This document shows positions 15,328 through 24,778 of a stretch of DNA of 27,392 nt, piece by piece (positions within the stretch are counted from its first letter, which is position 1; every line of letters starts with the position of its first letter). Origin of the DNA: Bacteroidetes bacterium UBA7368. GTDB taxonomy: Bacteria; Bacteroidota; Rhodothermia; Rhodothermales; UBA10348. The stretch covers positions 1 through 27,392 of the forward strand of contig DKOG01000100.1 of assembly GCA_002469915.1 (NCBI GenBank), written 5' to 3'. A program made the position numbers and the translations under genes. The notes beneath the pieces are model-generated. The model did not search any database. It saw nothing but the letters and a program-made list of their open reading frames with translations, and had not been told where the DNA came from.

Positions 15328-15957
15328 CTACCTAGATCGCCTGTCGCCAAGACGGTACTCGTCTCGAACTGACCGACAAAAACGAGCCACTCGCATTCGA
15401 AGTGCTGCCTCTTCCATGCCTACAATAGAACTTATCTGGCGGTAACTCAACGGTTCATCTGCCATGCGAAATGAAAATATCTTTTGCAGTAGGGGGCCTG
15501 CATTTTCCAATCGCCTCCGGGATAAATGCCACTTATCAAGCTCATTATCCGTCCATGACAAGAAGGTAGAACGACGATATGATTGATATACAGTGGCTTG
15601 GATGACACCTCTACGATTGTCCTCACTCAAGCACTCTCGGCCACGTCTCACTCGTTTTCGTGAGAGATGACGAATCAGATTATTCCTGAACATTCTGCGC
15701 ATATATCGACCAACCTGTTGAATGCGAGGAAGTGCTTTTTGGAACTCCAGCAAACTCTCACCGGCAAGATCTTCTGCATCTGCATATGAGAGCATGGTTT
15801 CAGAAGGGACTTTAGATCTGAAATATGACAACCCCTCCGCATACACCCACGCAATCACTTCTTGTCTTGATTTAGAACAGCCCTTTTGGGCCATTTCTAT
15901 CAAATGCGCTGAAGGTTGAGAACACGTAGAAAAGCAGGATACGGCTACATTGGGCAT
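15328..15957 (-). CDS. Divergent sigma-70-family (ECF-like) factor
   Basis: 209 residues that read as a two-domain ECF-type sigma factor. A region-2-like part (about 20-105) contains YADAEDLAGESLLEFQKAL, the counterpart of the usual DAEDLxQE motif, and a basic helix RYMRRMFRNNLIRHLSRKRVRR. A region-4-like part (about 155-205) contains LSYRQISSIVGMEEAALRMRVARFCRSVRDEY, a helix-turn-helix in the right place. The sequence is diverged, so a regulator derived from a sigma factor is also possible. No anti-sigma gene with a membrane helix is adjacent; the next gene is the rhomboid protease. The ATG at 15957 has no Shine-Dalgarno. Confidence 0.72.
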   Translation of the reverse strand: MPNVAVSCFSTCSQPSAHLIEMAQKGCSKSRQEVIAWVYAEGLSYFRSKVPSETMLSYADAEDLAGESLLEFQKALPRIQQVGRYMRRMFRNNLIRHLSRKRVRRGRECLSEDNRRGVIQATVYQSYRRSTFLSWTDNELDKWHLSRRRLENAGPLLQKIFSFRMADEPLSYRQISSIVGMEEAALRMRVARFCRSVRDEYRLGDRRSR

Positions 15958-16102
15958 GACTTTCGTCCGGATTGTTACATCCTTGACCCGATAGACTCAA
16001 GCATATAACGAATCGCAAGAAAAAATGTGCTGTAGGGTTTTCCCGATTGCCCGTTTGATTTGAACCAAGTATGTTTCGGAAGAACTAGTCGCTGAGGTAC
16101 CT

Positions 16103-16558
16103 ATGAAGCTCCTATTTGCAACCGACCTCCATGAACCCCGAACCGTTACCGATCGGGTCCAATCTCTTGCTCAAAAGCTAAAAGCAGAGTTGTTTGTCAT
16201 TCATGTGCACGTACCTACTCCTACTACTCCTTTGGGAGTGGACCCCCTGAGTGGGTTCGGCGAAATTGCTTACGCCCTGTACGATCCTTCAGTAGAAGAT
16301 TCTATCGTGCAGGCCGAACGCCACGACTTTGATGCGTTCATCAAAGAACGCTTCTCATTACCGGTCAGACCCGCTCTTCATCAGGGTGATCCAGCCAGGG
16401 TAATTCTGGATGATTCGGAAAAAATGGAAGTGGATATGATCATTATGGCTAAACGACGGCATACAGCCATTGAACGCATGCTTCTCGGAAGTGTGACCAA
16501 TACTGTAGCCAGAGAAGCCCATCAACCTGTCGTTCTGATGCCCGTTGCGGACGACTAG
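16103..16558 (+). CDS. Universal stress protein (UspA family)
   Basis: Single-domain Usp protein of 151 aa, about the family norm. It begins MKLLFATDLHEP, continues with LAQKLKAELFVIHVHVP, and ends with MIIMAKRRHTAIERMLLGSVTNTVAREAHQPVVLMPV, the typical last strand-helix-strand. In the usual ATP-binding pattern G-2x-G-9x-G-S/T, the first two glycines are replaced by Ala and Arg and only the final GS remains. ATP binding is therefore doubtful. A GAGG lies 5 bases before the ATG. A possible promoter is TTGACC (from 15984) with TATAAC at a short 15-base spacing. The gene is convergent with dsbD, with 6 bases between the stops. Confidence 0.88.
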   Translation: MKLLFATDLHEPRTVTDRVQSLAQKLKAELFVIHVHVPTPTTPLGVDPLSGFGEIAYALYDPSVEDSIVQAERHDFDAFIKERFSLPVRPALHQGDPARVILDDSEKMEVDMIIMAKRRHTAIERMLLGSVTNTVAREAHQPVVLMPVADD

Positions 16559-16564
16559 CTATTC

Positions 16565-18571
16565 TTAGGAGTCAGTCGTTGAAAAGGCCGCTAGGCTGAC
16601 TTCCAGAAACGCTATGAATTCCTCCGTGTCCATCAACGCACTTTCGCGTCCAAGAAGTACTCCTGATACGGGGTCGACCAATGCATACGTTGGTAAAGCC
16701 GGCGTCCCGGTGAGGTTCATCTGATACTCGTGGAAGGCATCTCCCTTCTCGAGGTCGTCCGTGTAGAGCCTAAGTGGGACCATTTCTTCCTCGAAAAAAC
16801 GTACGACTTCTGGCTTTGGGAAGACATTAGCCTCCATGTCTCGACAGTTAGTGCACGTCCAGCCTGAAAAGTCTACAAATACGGGCTGCCCCAATGCTGT
16901 TGCTTGAGCATATGCTCCTTCGATATCGTCCACAAACCACCCTTCTTCCGGATCTGAAACTTGTCCCGCTTCACCCTCTCCAAAGAATATGATGTCTGTA
17001 GACTGGCGTGGAGGCAAATAGGCGTCCAGTGCATTGAGCGGCGCACCGAATAATCCTGGGATCATATAGAGAGCAAGCACAAAGAAGGCTACGGCCGCAA
17101 ACAGCCGCCCCACACCAACCGACTCTACTTTTTCCTCATGAGGGAAACGCAGCTTGCCTAACAGATACATCCCCGTGAGGAAGAACACGACCAGAACGAA
17201 CGCAATTCCCAGTGTGCGCGAAATGAGGCCAAGTCCCCATACAAGATCCGCGTTGGACAAGAACTTGACAGCTGCGGCCAATTCCACGAATCCTAGAACG
17301 ACTTTTACTGCATTCATCCATGATCCCGATGATGGCAGCGCATTTAGTGCATTGGGAAAAATGGCTAAAAGCACAAAGGGCAGTGCAAAAGTGGTGCTGT
17401 AGGCAATCATCCCAAACAAAGGAAAGGCCCATGTGCCACCAGAAGCGGCGGCCAACAGCCCTCCCACGAACGGAGCCGTACAGGAAAACGACACGAGCGT
17501 CAGTGTCAGCCCCATAAACAACACGCCGATCCAGCCATTTTCGGAAGACCCTCGACTCCCGATCCAGTTTAACCACGAGCTAGGGAGCCGGAGTTCAAAC
17601 ATACCCAGAAGAGAGAGCGCAAATCCAATGAGCACGGCAGCAATCATAAGATTGACCCACGGATTAGATGCGATGTTCTGAGCTCCCGCTGCTCCAACTA
17701 ACACGGCCATAATGACTCCTATTCCAGTGAATGTCACCACAATGGAAGCACCATATATCAACGCCATTCGAACAGCCTGTGCCCGATTATGACCATGCTT
17801 AGTGAAATAAGACACCGTCAGCGGAATCATTGGAAAAACGCAAGGCGTCAGTAGTGAGGCTAATCCTGCACCAATAGCGAGCAGCAAGAAGGCCCAGAAC
17901 CCGTTACTTCTGTACGTTTCATAATCCGTAACTCCCGTAAAGCCGGCTTGTTGGCCCTCTGTTCGCGAGGTCCGTTGAATATCTTCTTCACTCGCTCCAC
18001 AGTCCAAGCAGGTTGGATCAATACTCAGCGAGATGGGCAAAACGGCCGTATCGGGACGCAAGCACGTGCCTAGCTCGTCGCTACATACTTGATAGCGGGC
18101 ATTTACATTAAAAACCAATTCATGGCTTAATGAATCAACAGACTCGACACCCGCATAAAAAATGGCCTCCTCATGGAAGTAAAGAAGTTCCATGTCGAAT
18201 GTGACATCAAACCCTACTTCGGGTGGCTCTTGTCCAATTTGATCTAGGGCACGAATACCAGATGGTAAATCTGAAAAACTCACGATCACACCATAAGGGC
18301 GCGCGAGTACCTCTTCCATGGATGGCAACGACGCATCCAGCGCATACATTTTCCAATCCCCGTTCATCCGAGCAGTCAATTTTATAACGCTCGTTTCGAA
18401 TGAGCCAATGCTCGAGGGTACAGCTCTAGCTGACCAGGAAACTACATCTTCAGGGCCCTTTATCTCATTTAGTCCCAATACGGCCTGATCGTCGGTAACG
18501 AATTGGGCCGCCGCCTGACCTGCTGAAAAAAGCAGTAATACAGCCAGTAATAAAAAGGGGCTTCGCTTCAT
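16565..18571 (-). CDS. dsbD: Thiol:disulfide interchange protein DsbD
   Basis: Inner-membrane reductant conduit that passes electrons from cytosolic thioredoxin to periplasmic thiol proteins. The 668 residues show all three DsbD parts. A signal peptide (1-22) leads into the periplasmic alpha domain with Cys163 and Cys170. The eight-helix beta domain (about 225-510) has Cys244 in LTPCVFPMIPL and Cys364 in SFSCTAPFVGG. The thioredoxin-like gamma domain has CTNC (573-576) in DFSGWTCTNCRDME and the cis-proline loop TPALPTY. An extra CLDC (188-191) lies between the alpha domain and the first helix. The ATG at 18571 is fixed by the signal peptide. The terminator of the ribosomal operon sits 8 bases upstream, so dsbD needs its own promoter or read-through. 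Confidence 0.95.
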   Translation of the reverse strand: MKRSPFLLLAVLLLFSAGQAAAQFVTDDQAVLGLNEIKGPEDVVSWSARAVPSSIGSFETSVIKLTARMNGDWKMYALDASLPSMEEVLARPYGVIVSFSDLPSGIRALDQIGQEPPEVGFDVTFDMELLYFHEEAIFYAGVESVDSLSHELVFNVNARYQVCSDELGTCLRPDTAVLPISLSIDPTCLDCGASEEDIQRTSRTEGQQAGFTGVTDYETYRSNGFWAFLLLAIGAGLASLLTPCVFPMIPLTVSYFTKHGHNRAQAVRMALIYGASIVVTFTGIGVIMAVLVGAAGAQNIASNPWVNLMIAAVLIGFALSLLGMFELRLPSSWLNWIGSRGSSENGWIGVLFMGLTLTLVSFSCTAPFVGGLLAAASGGTWAFPLFGMIAYSTTFALPFVLLAIFPNALNALPSSGSWMNAVKVVLGFVELAAAVKFLSNADLVWGLGLISRTLGIAFVLVVFFLTGMYLLGKLRFPHEEKVESVGVGRLFAAVAFFVLALYMIPGLFGAPLNALDAYLPPRQSTDIIFFGEGEAGQVSDPEEGWFVDDIEGAYAQATALGQPVFVDFSGWTCTNCRDMEANVFPKPEVVRFFEEEMVPLRLYTDDLEKGDAFHEYQMNLTGTPALPTYALVDPVSGVLLGRESALMDTEEFIAFLEVSLAAFSTTDS

Positions 18572-18578
18572 AACTCTA

Positions 18579-18626
18579 TAAAAAAGAAAAGGGTATCCGT
18601 TTGCGGTCGTGCAAACGGATACCCTT
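18579..18626 (-). terminator. Terminator of the rpsF-rpsR-rplI operon
   Basis: A perfect 16-bp stem (18589-18604 with 18611-18626, arm AAGGGTATCCGTTTGC) encloses a 6-base loop. On the minus strand it is followed by TTTTCTTTTTT. It lies 49 bases past the rplI stop and just upstream of dsbD. Confidence 0.9.
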
Positions 18627-18675
18627 GTCCAATGTTGCCGGTGCGTTCCCTAAGGGGCGTACGCCTCGAAAGGGC

Positions 18676-19125
18676 CTAAGCAGTTTCCGCCTCTACGCGG
18701 ACCTTTACTTGTGCTACCACTTCGGGGTGAACCTTAACGCTGGCCGTATATACTCCGAGAACTTTGATTTCGTCCTGGATCTCGATTTTGCGTCGATCGG
18801 CAGTAACGCCGTGTGCAGCAAGACCGTCAGCAATCTGCTGGGCTGTAATTGAACCGAAAATACGATTCTCTTCGCCTACTTTTGCCTGAAGTACTACTTC
18901 CACTTTTGCGATTTCAGCAGCAAGTGCAGTAGCGTCTTCCTTACGCTTGGAAAGCTTACGAGAGGCCTGACGGCGCTCCTCTTCCCATGCTTTGACGGTG
19001 TTCTTAGTTGCTAGACGAGCAAGACGTTTGGGAATCAGGAAATTGCGACCGTATCCGTCTTTTACGGAAACGATAGTGCCTTCTTCACCCAAGTTGTCGA
19101 CGTCTTCAAGAAGAATAACTTTCAT
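18676..19125 (-). CDS. rplI: 50S ribosomal protein bL9
   Basis: 149 residues, the standard bL9 length. The N-terminal domain carries the family signature: MKVILLEDVDNLGEEGTIVSVKDGYGRNFLIPKRLA. A long connecting helix (about 45-75, WEEERRQASRKLSKRKEDA) and the C-terminal domain (GSITAQQIADGL, KIEIQDEIKVLGVYTASVKVHPEV) follow. It is the last gene of the conserved rpsF-rpsR-rplI order. There is no Shine-Dalgarno before the ATG. Confidence 0.98.
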   Translation of the reverse strand: MKVILLEDVDNLGEEGTIVSVKDGYGRNFLIPKRLARLATKNTVKAWEEERRQASRKLSKRKEDATALAAEIAKVEVVLQAKVGEENRIFGSITAQQIADGLAAHGVTADRRKIEIQDEIKVLGVYTASVKVHPEVVAQVKVRVEAETA

Positions 19126-19167
19126 GACTATGTCGTAATTGATTGCCGGCTGAGGCCGGATTCCAGA

Positions 19168-19371
19168 TTATTTGAGCGAATCAGCTACAAATGGGATCAG
19201 TGCAACGTGACGGGCGCGCTTGACTGCGCGTGTCAGCTGGCGCTGAAACTTTGCTGAGACGTTCGTGATGCGACGAGGCAGAATCTTGCCCTGCTCGTTC
19301 AGGTAGCGTTTGATCAGCTCGACGTCTTTGTAGTCGACGTATGCTGGCTCTCTAAATTTCGAATTTGACAT
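19168..19371 (-). CDS. rpsR: 30S ribosomal protein bS18
   Basis: 67 residues starting [20 protein letters not shown]. The core reads [38 protein letters not shown], which is the bS18 signature (R-R-x-T-x-x-x-x-x-x-Q-R). The frame stays open 26 codons further upstream, but that part overlaps the rpsF tail in another frame and is low complexity. The ATG at 19371, 4 bases after the rpsF stop, is the right start. It binds next to bS6 on the 30S platform, in keeping with the gene order. Confidence 0.97.
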   Translation of the reverse strand: MSNSKFREPAYVDYKDVELIKRYLNEQGKILPRRITNVSAKFQRQLTRAVKRARHVALIPFVADSLK

Positions 19372-19375
19372 AGAT

Positions 19376-19792
19376 CTAGTCTTCCGTTTCAGTTGCTGGT
19401 GGAGCGGGAGCCGCTGCTTCTGCAGCTGCAGCCTTTTCAGCCTTTTCATCTTCGGCGCGTTTGCTAATAGACGCTTCGTAGTGACGAATCATTTTAGCAT
19501 CCATGCGAAGGCTCATGTAGCGAAGGATGTTATCATCGATTTCCAGAGCGCGTTCCAAGCGAGGAATAAGTGCGCCAGAAGAACGGAAATACATATTTAC
19601 ATAGTATCCGTTTCTCTTTTTCTGAATCGGGTATGAGAGGCGACGTGCCCCCCACTCATCCACTTCGGTGATTTCACCACCGGCTTCCGTGATGTAAGCA
19701 GATACGCGGGATATAAGATCCTTTACCTGCTCATCGGATATAACCGAATTGACGATGTACGTTAACTCGTACGAATTTTGCTGTGTAGCCAT
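19376..19792 (-). CDS. rpsF: 30S ribosomal protein bS6
   Basis: 138 residues. It opens [22 protein letters not shown], followed by [31 protein letters not shown], the bS6 core, and [14 protein letters not shown]. The C-terminal tail is rich in Ala, Glu, Lys and Pro, as often seen in this family. First gene of the rpsF-rpsR-rplI operon. A purine run GGGG lies a few bases before the ATG. No ssb gene is inserted between rpsF and rpsR, unlike many Firmicutes. Confidence 0.97.
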   Translation of the reverse strand: MATQQNSYELTYIVNSVISDEQVKDLISRVSAYITEAGGEITEVDEWGARRLSYPIQKKRNGYYVNMYFRSSGALIPRLERALEIDDNILRYMSLRMDAKMIRHYEASISKRAEDEKAEKAAAAEAAAPAPPATETED

Positions 19793-19864
19793 ATATCCCC
19801 GTGGAAAATTGATGGGCTATGCCCCGAAAAACGTCTGCTATTTGCAAGCGCGCTCGGAGCAGGG

Positions 19865-19895
19865 ATTGTACAGAACCGCAAAATACGGTTTTCAA
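19865..19895 (-). promoter_or_regulatory. Possible promoter of the rpsF operon
   Basis: On the minus strand TTGAAA (19895-19890) and TACAAT (19870-19865) are separated by 19 bases, which is longer than ideal. The predicted start is about 65 bases before rpsF. A small stem (AACCG/CGGTT) lies in the spacer. Weak evidence. Confidence 0.3.
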
Positions 19896-19973
19896 GAGGC
19901 AAATCAACTCTGAGACTTCACTTTCGCCGAATCTGCACGGGAAGGGGACTGCATTCGTGAAGGAGGGGGTAGT

Positions 19974-21050
19974 CTACATATTTGCCAGACGATCGGCGTT
20001 TTCTGCGGTGCGCAAAGCTTTTAGGATGTCATCGAGATCACCATTCATCACCTTTTCCAGTGCATGGTTCTTTTCATCTCCTTCCAATCTATGATCCGTT
20101 ACCCGACCCTGAGGCCAATTATAGGTCCGAATTTTTGCGCTCCGATCTCCAGAAGAAACCTGAGAACGACGGGCTTCGCTTCGCTCGGCTTGGATTTCAG
20201 CTAACTTCAGTTCATACAGTCTCGAGCGCAGGACTCGAAGTGCTTTATCCTTGTTTTTGTGCTGACTTTTCTCGTCCTGACACGTCACGACTAATCCTGT
20301 TGGAATATGTGTGATTCGTACTGCGGAATCTGTCGTGTTCACACTTTGACCACCTGGACCACTACTACGGTATACGTCAATCTTGAGATCGTTTGCGTGA
20401 ATATCAACATCCACATCTTCCGCCTCTGGTAATACGGCTACCGTCGCTGCTGACGTATGGATACGCCCGCTGGACTCGGTCGCAGGAACGCGTTGTACGC
20501 GGTGCACTCCGCTCTCGTACTTCATGGTGCCGAACGCATCGGGACCACTAACGCCAAACACAATTTCCTTAAACCCTCCCTTGGTACCCTGGGAGGTATT
20601 CATCAACTCAATCTTCCACCCTTTATTTTCGGCAATACGGCTGTATAGCCTAAAAAGATCGCCGGCAAAAAGCGCTGCCTCGTCCCCACCCGTTCCGGCT
20701 CGAACTTCAATGATCGCATCTTTCGCATCTTCCGGATTCTTAGGAATCAGCATTAACCTAAGGTCTTCTTCCTTCTTAGGCAGGGTTGATTCTAATTCTG
20801 ACAATTCAGCTTTTGCCATCTGAATCATCTCCTCATCGTCCTCAATCGTAAGAAGCTCTTTGAGGTCCGAAATCTCATCGACGTTTTTGCGATATAGACG
20901 TACTTCCTCAACGATAGTCCTCAATGAGGTATGCTCCCGACCAAGCAATGCCATTTTTTTAGGATCCGTGGCAACAGAAGGATCAGACATCTCCGTAGTG
21001 ATGTCCGCAAAGCGCTTCTCAATGTTGTCCAGAATTTCCGGGTTGATCAT
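19974..21050 (-). CDS. prfA: Peptide chain release factor 1
   Basis: Recognises UAA and UAG stop codons and triggers peptide release. The 358 residues from the ATG at 21050 are the normal RF1 length. The frame is open 56 codons further up, but that part is not RF1-like. Motifs include IIEVRAGTGGDEAALFAGDLFRLY, GVHRVQRVPATESSGRIHTSAATVAVLPE (with the PAT tripeptide of RF1 stop recognition), and SSGPGGQSVNTTDSAVRI with the catalytic GGQ. The end is TDHRLEGDEKNHALEKVMNGDLDDIL. There is no Shine-Dalgarno. It is divergent from the small unknown gene at 21321. The 181 bases to rpsF carry a possible promoter only. Confidence 0.97.
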   Translation of the reverse strand: MINPEILDNIEKRFADITTEMSDPSVATDPKKMALLGREHTSLRTIVEEVRLYRKNVDEISDLKELLTIEDDEEMIQMAKAELSELESTLPKKEEDLRLMLIPKNPEDAKDAIIEVRAGTGGDEAALFAGDLFRLYSRIAENKGWKIELMNTSQGTKGGFKEIVFGVSGPDAFGTMKYESGVHRVQRVPATESSGRIHTSAATVAVLPEAEDVDVDIHANDLKIDVYRSSGPGGQSVNTTDSAVRITHIPTGLVVTCQDEKSQHKNKDKALRVLRSRLYELKLAEIQAERSEARRSQVSSGDRSAKIRTYNWPQGRVTDHRLEGDEKNHALEKVMNGDLDDILKALRTAENADRLANM

Positions 21051-21320
21051 GGTGCGTTGGGGTGTGGGCAAAGGTCGGCGGTGTACGCCATGACCCGGTT
21101 TTGGTTCAGTCCATGGATTCAAGCCCGCCTTAAGGAACCATCTTGAGACCCAATTTCGCAGAGTGAGACTCATCCACACAAAAAGAAGTGACTTCGAGAC
21201 GCAAATCTGCAAAAACAAACCGTATTCAACTCTGAGAGCAATCGTGGCACGCTTTATGCAACTGTCAGAGCTAGAACGAGATTGCTGCTACTATCCGCCC
21301 AAGTTTGCTACACCACTCAC

Positions 21321-21677
21321 ATGCTCGCATCCCCTTATCATCGGCTGACCAATTCGAATTCCATTCGGGGAGTTCTTTTGTGGCTGATAACGTGCTTTAC
21401 CGTTTTTTATGTACTTGACGGTCTTGCAACTCGACCCCTCGCAGTAGAGGTTGAATCGTTCAGAAGAGGGGGCATGACAGACGAACAGGTACTTTCGATG
21501 GCACTACAGCGTGCCAATGAAGTCCAAGAGAACCGGTGGTGGATCAATGACCGAGAAGCGTATCTATTTTTTGATACCACCCGGGACTACCGCATTAGTT
21601 CTGCGACCTATGCGGCTTTTGACCTCAAGCCTGGTACGGACGCCGATATAACCAACTATTCCACACATAAATATTAA
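21321..21677 (+). CDS. Hypothetical small membrane-anchored protein (118 aa)
   Basis: I do not recognise this family. From the ATG at 21321 the protein has a short N-terminal basic stretch, one membrane helix (about 16-35, GVLLWLITCFTVFYVLDGLA), and a soluble part rich in acidic and aromatic residues (ENRWWINDREAYLFFDTTRDYRI). Topology is probably single-pass with the C-terminal domain outside the cytosol. An earlier in-frame ATG at 21282 would add 13 residues; the ATG at 21321 gives the more usual short lead into the helix. No Shine-Dalgarno, in keeping with the genes to its left. It is the last gene before the composition change near 21.7 kb. It could be a chance frame, but the clean helix argues for a real gene. 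Confidence 0.55.
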   Translation: MLASPYHRLTNSNSIRGVLLWLITCFTVFYVLDGLATRPLAVEVESFRRGGMTDEQVLSMALQRANEVQENRWWINDREAYLFFDTTRDYRISSATYAAFDLKPGTDADITNYSTHKY

Positions 21678-21786
21678 TACATTTTATTACTGATGTCTTA
21701 ATAACCTTCCTCGCTGAACAGAATCCCTGAAAAAAATAATGCACCATAATCGGGAAGACTGATGACCCTGTCTACGGGGAAACTCC

Positions 21787-22821
21787 CTATATCGATTGAA
21801 CACTCGAACCTGATGTTCGCCCAATAACCGAAGCGATTTGCCCAACCTGATTCATTAACTCCGAAAAAGGAGCAAATGGAAGCGACTGAGGCCCATCACT
21901 TAAGGCATCGGCCGGGTTCGGATGAACTTCAATCATCAAACCATCTGCGCCGGCGGCAATTCCGGCACGGGCCATTGGTAACACCTTGTCACGGATGCCT
22001 ACTCCATGACTAGGATCAACAATAATGGGTAAGTGTGTCAACGCTCTCAAAGCAGGTACGGCAGCTACGTCCAGTGTATTTCTCGAATGATTGCTAAACG
22101 TGCGAATGCCGCGCTCACACAACATGACGTTATGGTTGCCGCCTGATAAAATGTATTCAGCCGCTAACAACAACTCTTCTAATGACGCAGACATGCCGCG
22201 CTTGAGCAACACGGGCTTGTTTATTTTACCCAACTGTTTAAGCAAGCTTGTGTTAGACATATTACGCGTACCAACTTGTAGAATATCTGCAGAGCCCGCA
22301 ACCAACGGTAATGTTTCAACATCCATCACTTCCGTGACGATTCCCATGCCGGTACGATCACGTACTTTTTCTAATATTCGCAGACCCTCTTCACCTAGAC
22401 CTTGAAAACTGTAAGGTCCCGTTCGAGGCTTATAGGCGCCCGCTCTAAAAAACTTAACGCCCATTCCGGCTAACTTGTCAGCGTTACGGAACATAGACTC
22501 TTCTGTTTCAACACTGCAAGGACCAGCCATGACTGTAAAATTATTTCCGCCAATCTTTTCACCTCGGATCTCAACCACGGTAGGACCAGGATGAGTTTCA
22601 ATCGATGCCAACTTATAAGGTTTTGTCACGCGAATAACCTCACGAACACCGGGCAAGTTTGAAAACATATTGGCATCGACAGCACCTTTGTTCTTGAGCA
22701 CACAAATAGCCGTGCACTGTGCGCCTGGCATAGGATGGGCTTCAAACCCTTGGTCAATCACCGATTGACTGACTTGATCGATCTCCACTTGTGTAGCATC
22801 TTTTTTCATTACAATTAACAT
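21787..22821 (-). CDS. aroF: 3-deoxy-7-phosphoheptulonate (DAHP) synthase, type I-beta
   Basis: First enzyme of the shikimate pathway, joining phosphoenolpyruvate and erythrose 4-phosphate. The 344 residues comprise an N-terminal ferredoxin-like regulatory domain (MLIVMKKDATQVEIDQV...CVLKNKGAVD...VREVIRVTKPYKLAS) and the TIM-barrel core: FTVMAGPCSVE, KFFRAGAYKPRTGPYSFQGLGEEGL, LQVGTRNMSN, PVLLKRGMSAS, CERGIRTF, and IVDPSHGVG. This is the I-beta (Thermotoga/Bacillus-like) subtype, not the E. coli AroG/F/H type. An upstream in-frame ATG at 22845 lies inside trpA; the ATG at 22821 has AGGAGA at good spacing and starts 2 bases after the trpA stop. It is the last gene of the trp operon. No chorismate mutase domain is fused. 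Confidence 0.95.
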   Translation of the reverse strand: MLIVMKKDATQVEIDQVSQSVIDQGFEAHPMPGAQCTAICVLKNKGAVDANMFSNLPGVREVIRVTKPYKLASIETHPGPTVVEIRGEKIGGNNFTVMAGPCSVETEESMFRNADKLAGMGVKFFRAGAYKPRTGPYSFQGLGEEGLRILEKVRDRTGMGIVTEVMDVETLPLVAGSADILQVGTRNMSNTSLLKQLGKINKPVLLKRGMSASLEELLLAAEYILSGGNHNVMLCERGIRTFSNHSRNTLDVAAVPALRALTHLPIIVDPSHGVGIRDKVLPMARAGIAAGADGLMIEVHPNPADALSDGPQSLPFAPFSELMNQVGQIASVIGRTSGSSVQSI

Positions 22822-22823
22822 GA

Positions 22824-23609
22824 CTACTCTCCTGTTTTGACACAACTTTCAACCAAGGTTGTAATTGATTTTTTCGCTTCTAAAATGTTACCACAATTCT
22901 TCTCTATTATCTTTGTAATTGCACTACCAATAATGGCCCCGCGTCCACCGGCATCAAAAATAGCTTGCACATCCTCAGAAGAACTCACACCAAACCCAAC
23001 GACCAACGGACAATCACTCAATGCCTTCAAACCCTGAATACGGTCTGCCAGATCATCTGCCAATCGATCACTCACACCTGTTGTACCATATCGACCAATC
23101 ACATAAGCAAAGGCAGTGGCCCGACTCATAATCTCAGCGGCTCGTGCTTTAGGGGTGTTCGGCGCAACAAGGTGTATACAACCCAAACCGTGCTGTGCCA
23201 ACATCGCCTCATGCTCTTTTGATTCTTCTTTCGGCATATCTGCAACCAAAACAGCATCGACCCCGACTCTCGCCAACTCTTGATAAGCATCATGGCGGCG
23301 ATACAATAAATTATAGTACAGCAGCAATCCAATAGGCAGGTCAGCGTACGCTCTAATTTTTTTTAACAACGCAATGCAAGAATCGTAATCGCACCCCGCC
23401 TTAATCGCGCGCTCAGCAGAGGCCTGAATCACAGGGCCGTCCGCCATCGGGTCAGAAAAAGGAAAGCCCAACTCAAGCGCATCGGCGCCTGCATCGATCG
23501 CGGCTTTAATCAACTCAAAACTTTCATCGACAGAGGGATCACCTAACATGAAAAACGGAACGAATGCTTTTTTGTTCACATCGCTGAACAATTGTTGAAA
23601 TCGATTCAT
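22824..23609 (-). CDS. trpA: Tryptophan synthase alpha chain
   Basis: Cleaves indole-3-glycerol phosphate to indole, which is channelled to TrpB. The 261 residues form a TIM barrel. [18 protein letters not shown] carries the two catalytic acids, Glu46 and Asp57 (Glu49 and Asp60 in Salmonella numbering). Later come [22 protein letters not shown] and [12 protein letters not shown], the phosphate-binding end, with GAIIGSAI. The ATG overlaps the trpB stop as ATGA. A strong Shine-Dalgarno (AAGGGGAG) precedes it. Confidence 0.97.
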   Translation of the reverse strand: MNRFQQLFSDVNKKAFVPFFMLGDPSVDESFELIKAAIDAGADALELGFPFSDPMADGPVIQASAERAIKAGCDYDSCIALLKKIRAYADLPIGLLLYYNLLYRRHDAYQELARVGVDAVLVADMPKEESKEHEAMLAQHGLGCIHLVAPNTPKARAAEIMSRATAFAYVIGRYGTTGVSDRLADDLADRIQGLKALSDCPLVVGFGVSSSEDVQAIFDAGGRGAIIGSAITKIIEKNCGNILEAKKSITTLVESCVKTGE

Positions 23610-24778
23610 ACCGCTCCCCTTAGACGCACATAACTTTCTAGATCTTTATCACCGCGGCCCGACACATTAATCAATAAATTTGCGTCTTTACTAAAACGCT
23701 TTGCCTCGCGCATCGCTAATGCAACCGCATGACAGGACTCAAACGCCGCTAGAATTCCTTCTTGTTTTGCAATTAGCTCAAACGCATTTAAAGCTTCTTC
23801 ATCGGTTACGCCTAAGTAAGTCACACGCTCCTTTTCTTGTAGCAATACGTGTTCAGGACCAATACCCGGATAGTCTAAACCCGCAGAAACGGAATGTGTC
23901 TGCGCAATCTGACCATCAGCGTCTTGAACAAACTTGGAAAGCATGCCATGAAAAACGCCTAGATCACCTTTCAATAACGTGGCTGCATGCTTATGCGAAC
24001 TCAACCCTTCGCCGGCGGCTTCTGCGCCGAAGAGCTGAACAGTATCGTCCTCTAAAAATCCGCTAAACAATCCAATGGCATTACTGCCGCCACCGACGCA
24101 CGCAAATGCTGCGTCAGGCAAGGCGCCAGCCATCTCGAGAATCTGTTCTCTCGCTTCTACACCAATAACACGCTGCATGTAAGCGACCAAAGAGGGAAAG
24201 GGGTAAGGGCCCGCGGCCGTGCCAAAACAATAATAAGTGTTTTCGACATTGGTCACCCAATCGCGCAACGCATCATTAATAGCGTCTTTCAACGTCGCGC
24301 TACCCGAGTCCACACTGTGAACCGTCGCGCCAAATAACTTCATGCGTTCAACATTCATTGCTTGCCTGGCCACATCAATGCTACCCATATAAACGTCGAC
24401 AGGAATGCCGAGCAATGCGCCAGCCATCGCTGTGGCAACACCGTGCTGCCCTGCACCGGTTTCTGCGATTATTCGTGTCTTACCCATTCGCTTGGCCAAC
24501 AGTGCTTGCCCCAATGTATTATTGGTTTTATGCGCGCCGCCGTGCAACAAGTCTTCACGCTTAAGATAAATGTTACAGCCTGCAATTTTTGATAAATTTT
24601 TAGCGTGAGTCAAAGGCGTGGATCTGCCCGCATAATTCACTAACAGATCTTGAAGTTCGCGTTGAAAAACATCATCGTCCTGAATAGCAATAAAGGCCTG
24701 TTCAACTTCTTTCAATGGTGCGACCAATGTTTCTGGGACAAACATACCACCATAGTCGCCAAAATATTTTTTCAACAC
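23606..24778 (-). CDS. trpB: Tryptophan synthase beta chain
   Basis: PLP enzyme joining indole and serine to tryptophan. The 390 residues start [14 protein letters not shown] after a very short tail. The PLP lysine is Lys84 in [24 protein letters not shown] and [12 protein letters not shown] are the substrate and phosphate loops, and [11 protein letters not shown] ends the fold. This is the TrpB1 type. The start is GTG at 24778 with GAGGAGA seven bases upstream. A TTG at 24775 would give the TTGA overlap with trpF but worse spacing. It overlaps trpF by 7 bases and trpA by 4. Confidence 0.97.
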   Translation of the reverse strand: MLKKYFGDYGGMFVPETLVAPLKEVEQAFIAIQDDDVFQRELQDLLVNYAGRSTPLTHAKNLSKIAGCNIYLKREDLLHGGAHKTNNTLGQALLAKRMGKTRIIAETGAGQHGVATAMAGALLGIPVDVYMGSIDVARQAMNVERMKLFGATVHSVDSGSATLKDAINDALRDWVTNVENTYYCFGTAAGPYPFPSLVAYMQRVIGVEAREQILEMAGALPDAAFACVGGGSNAIGLFSGFLEDDTVQLFGAEAAGEGLSSHKHAATLLKGDLGVFHGMLSKFVQDADGQIAQTHSVSAGLDYPGIGPEHVLLQEKERVTYLGVTDEEALNAFELIAKQEGILAAFESCHAVALAMREAKRFSKDANLLINVSGRGDKDLESYVRLRGAV

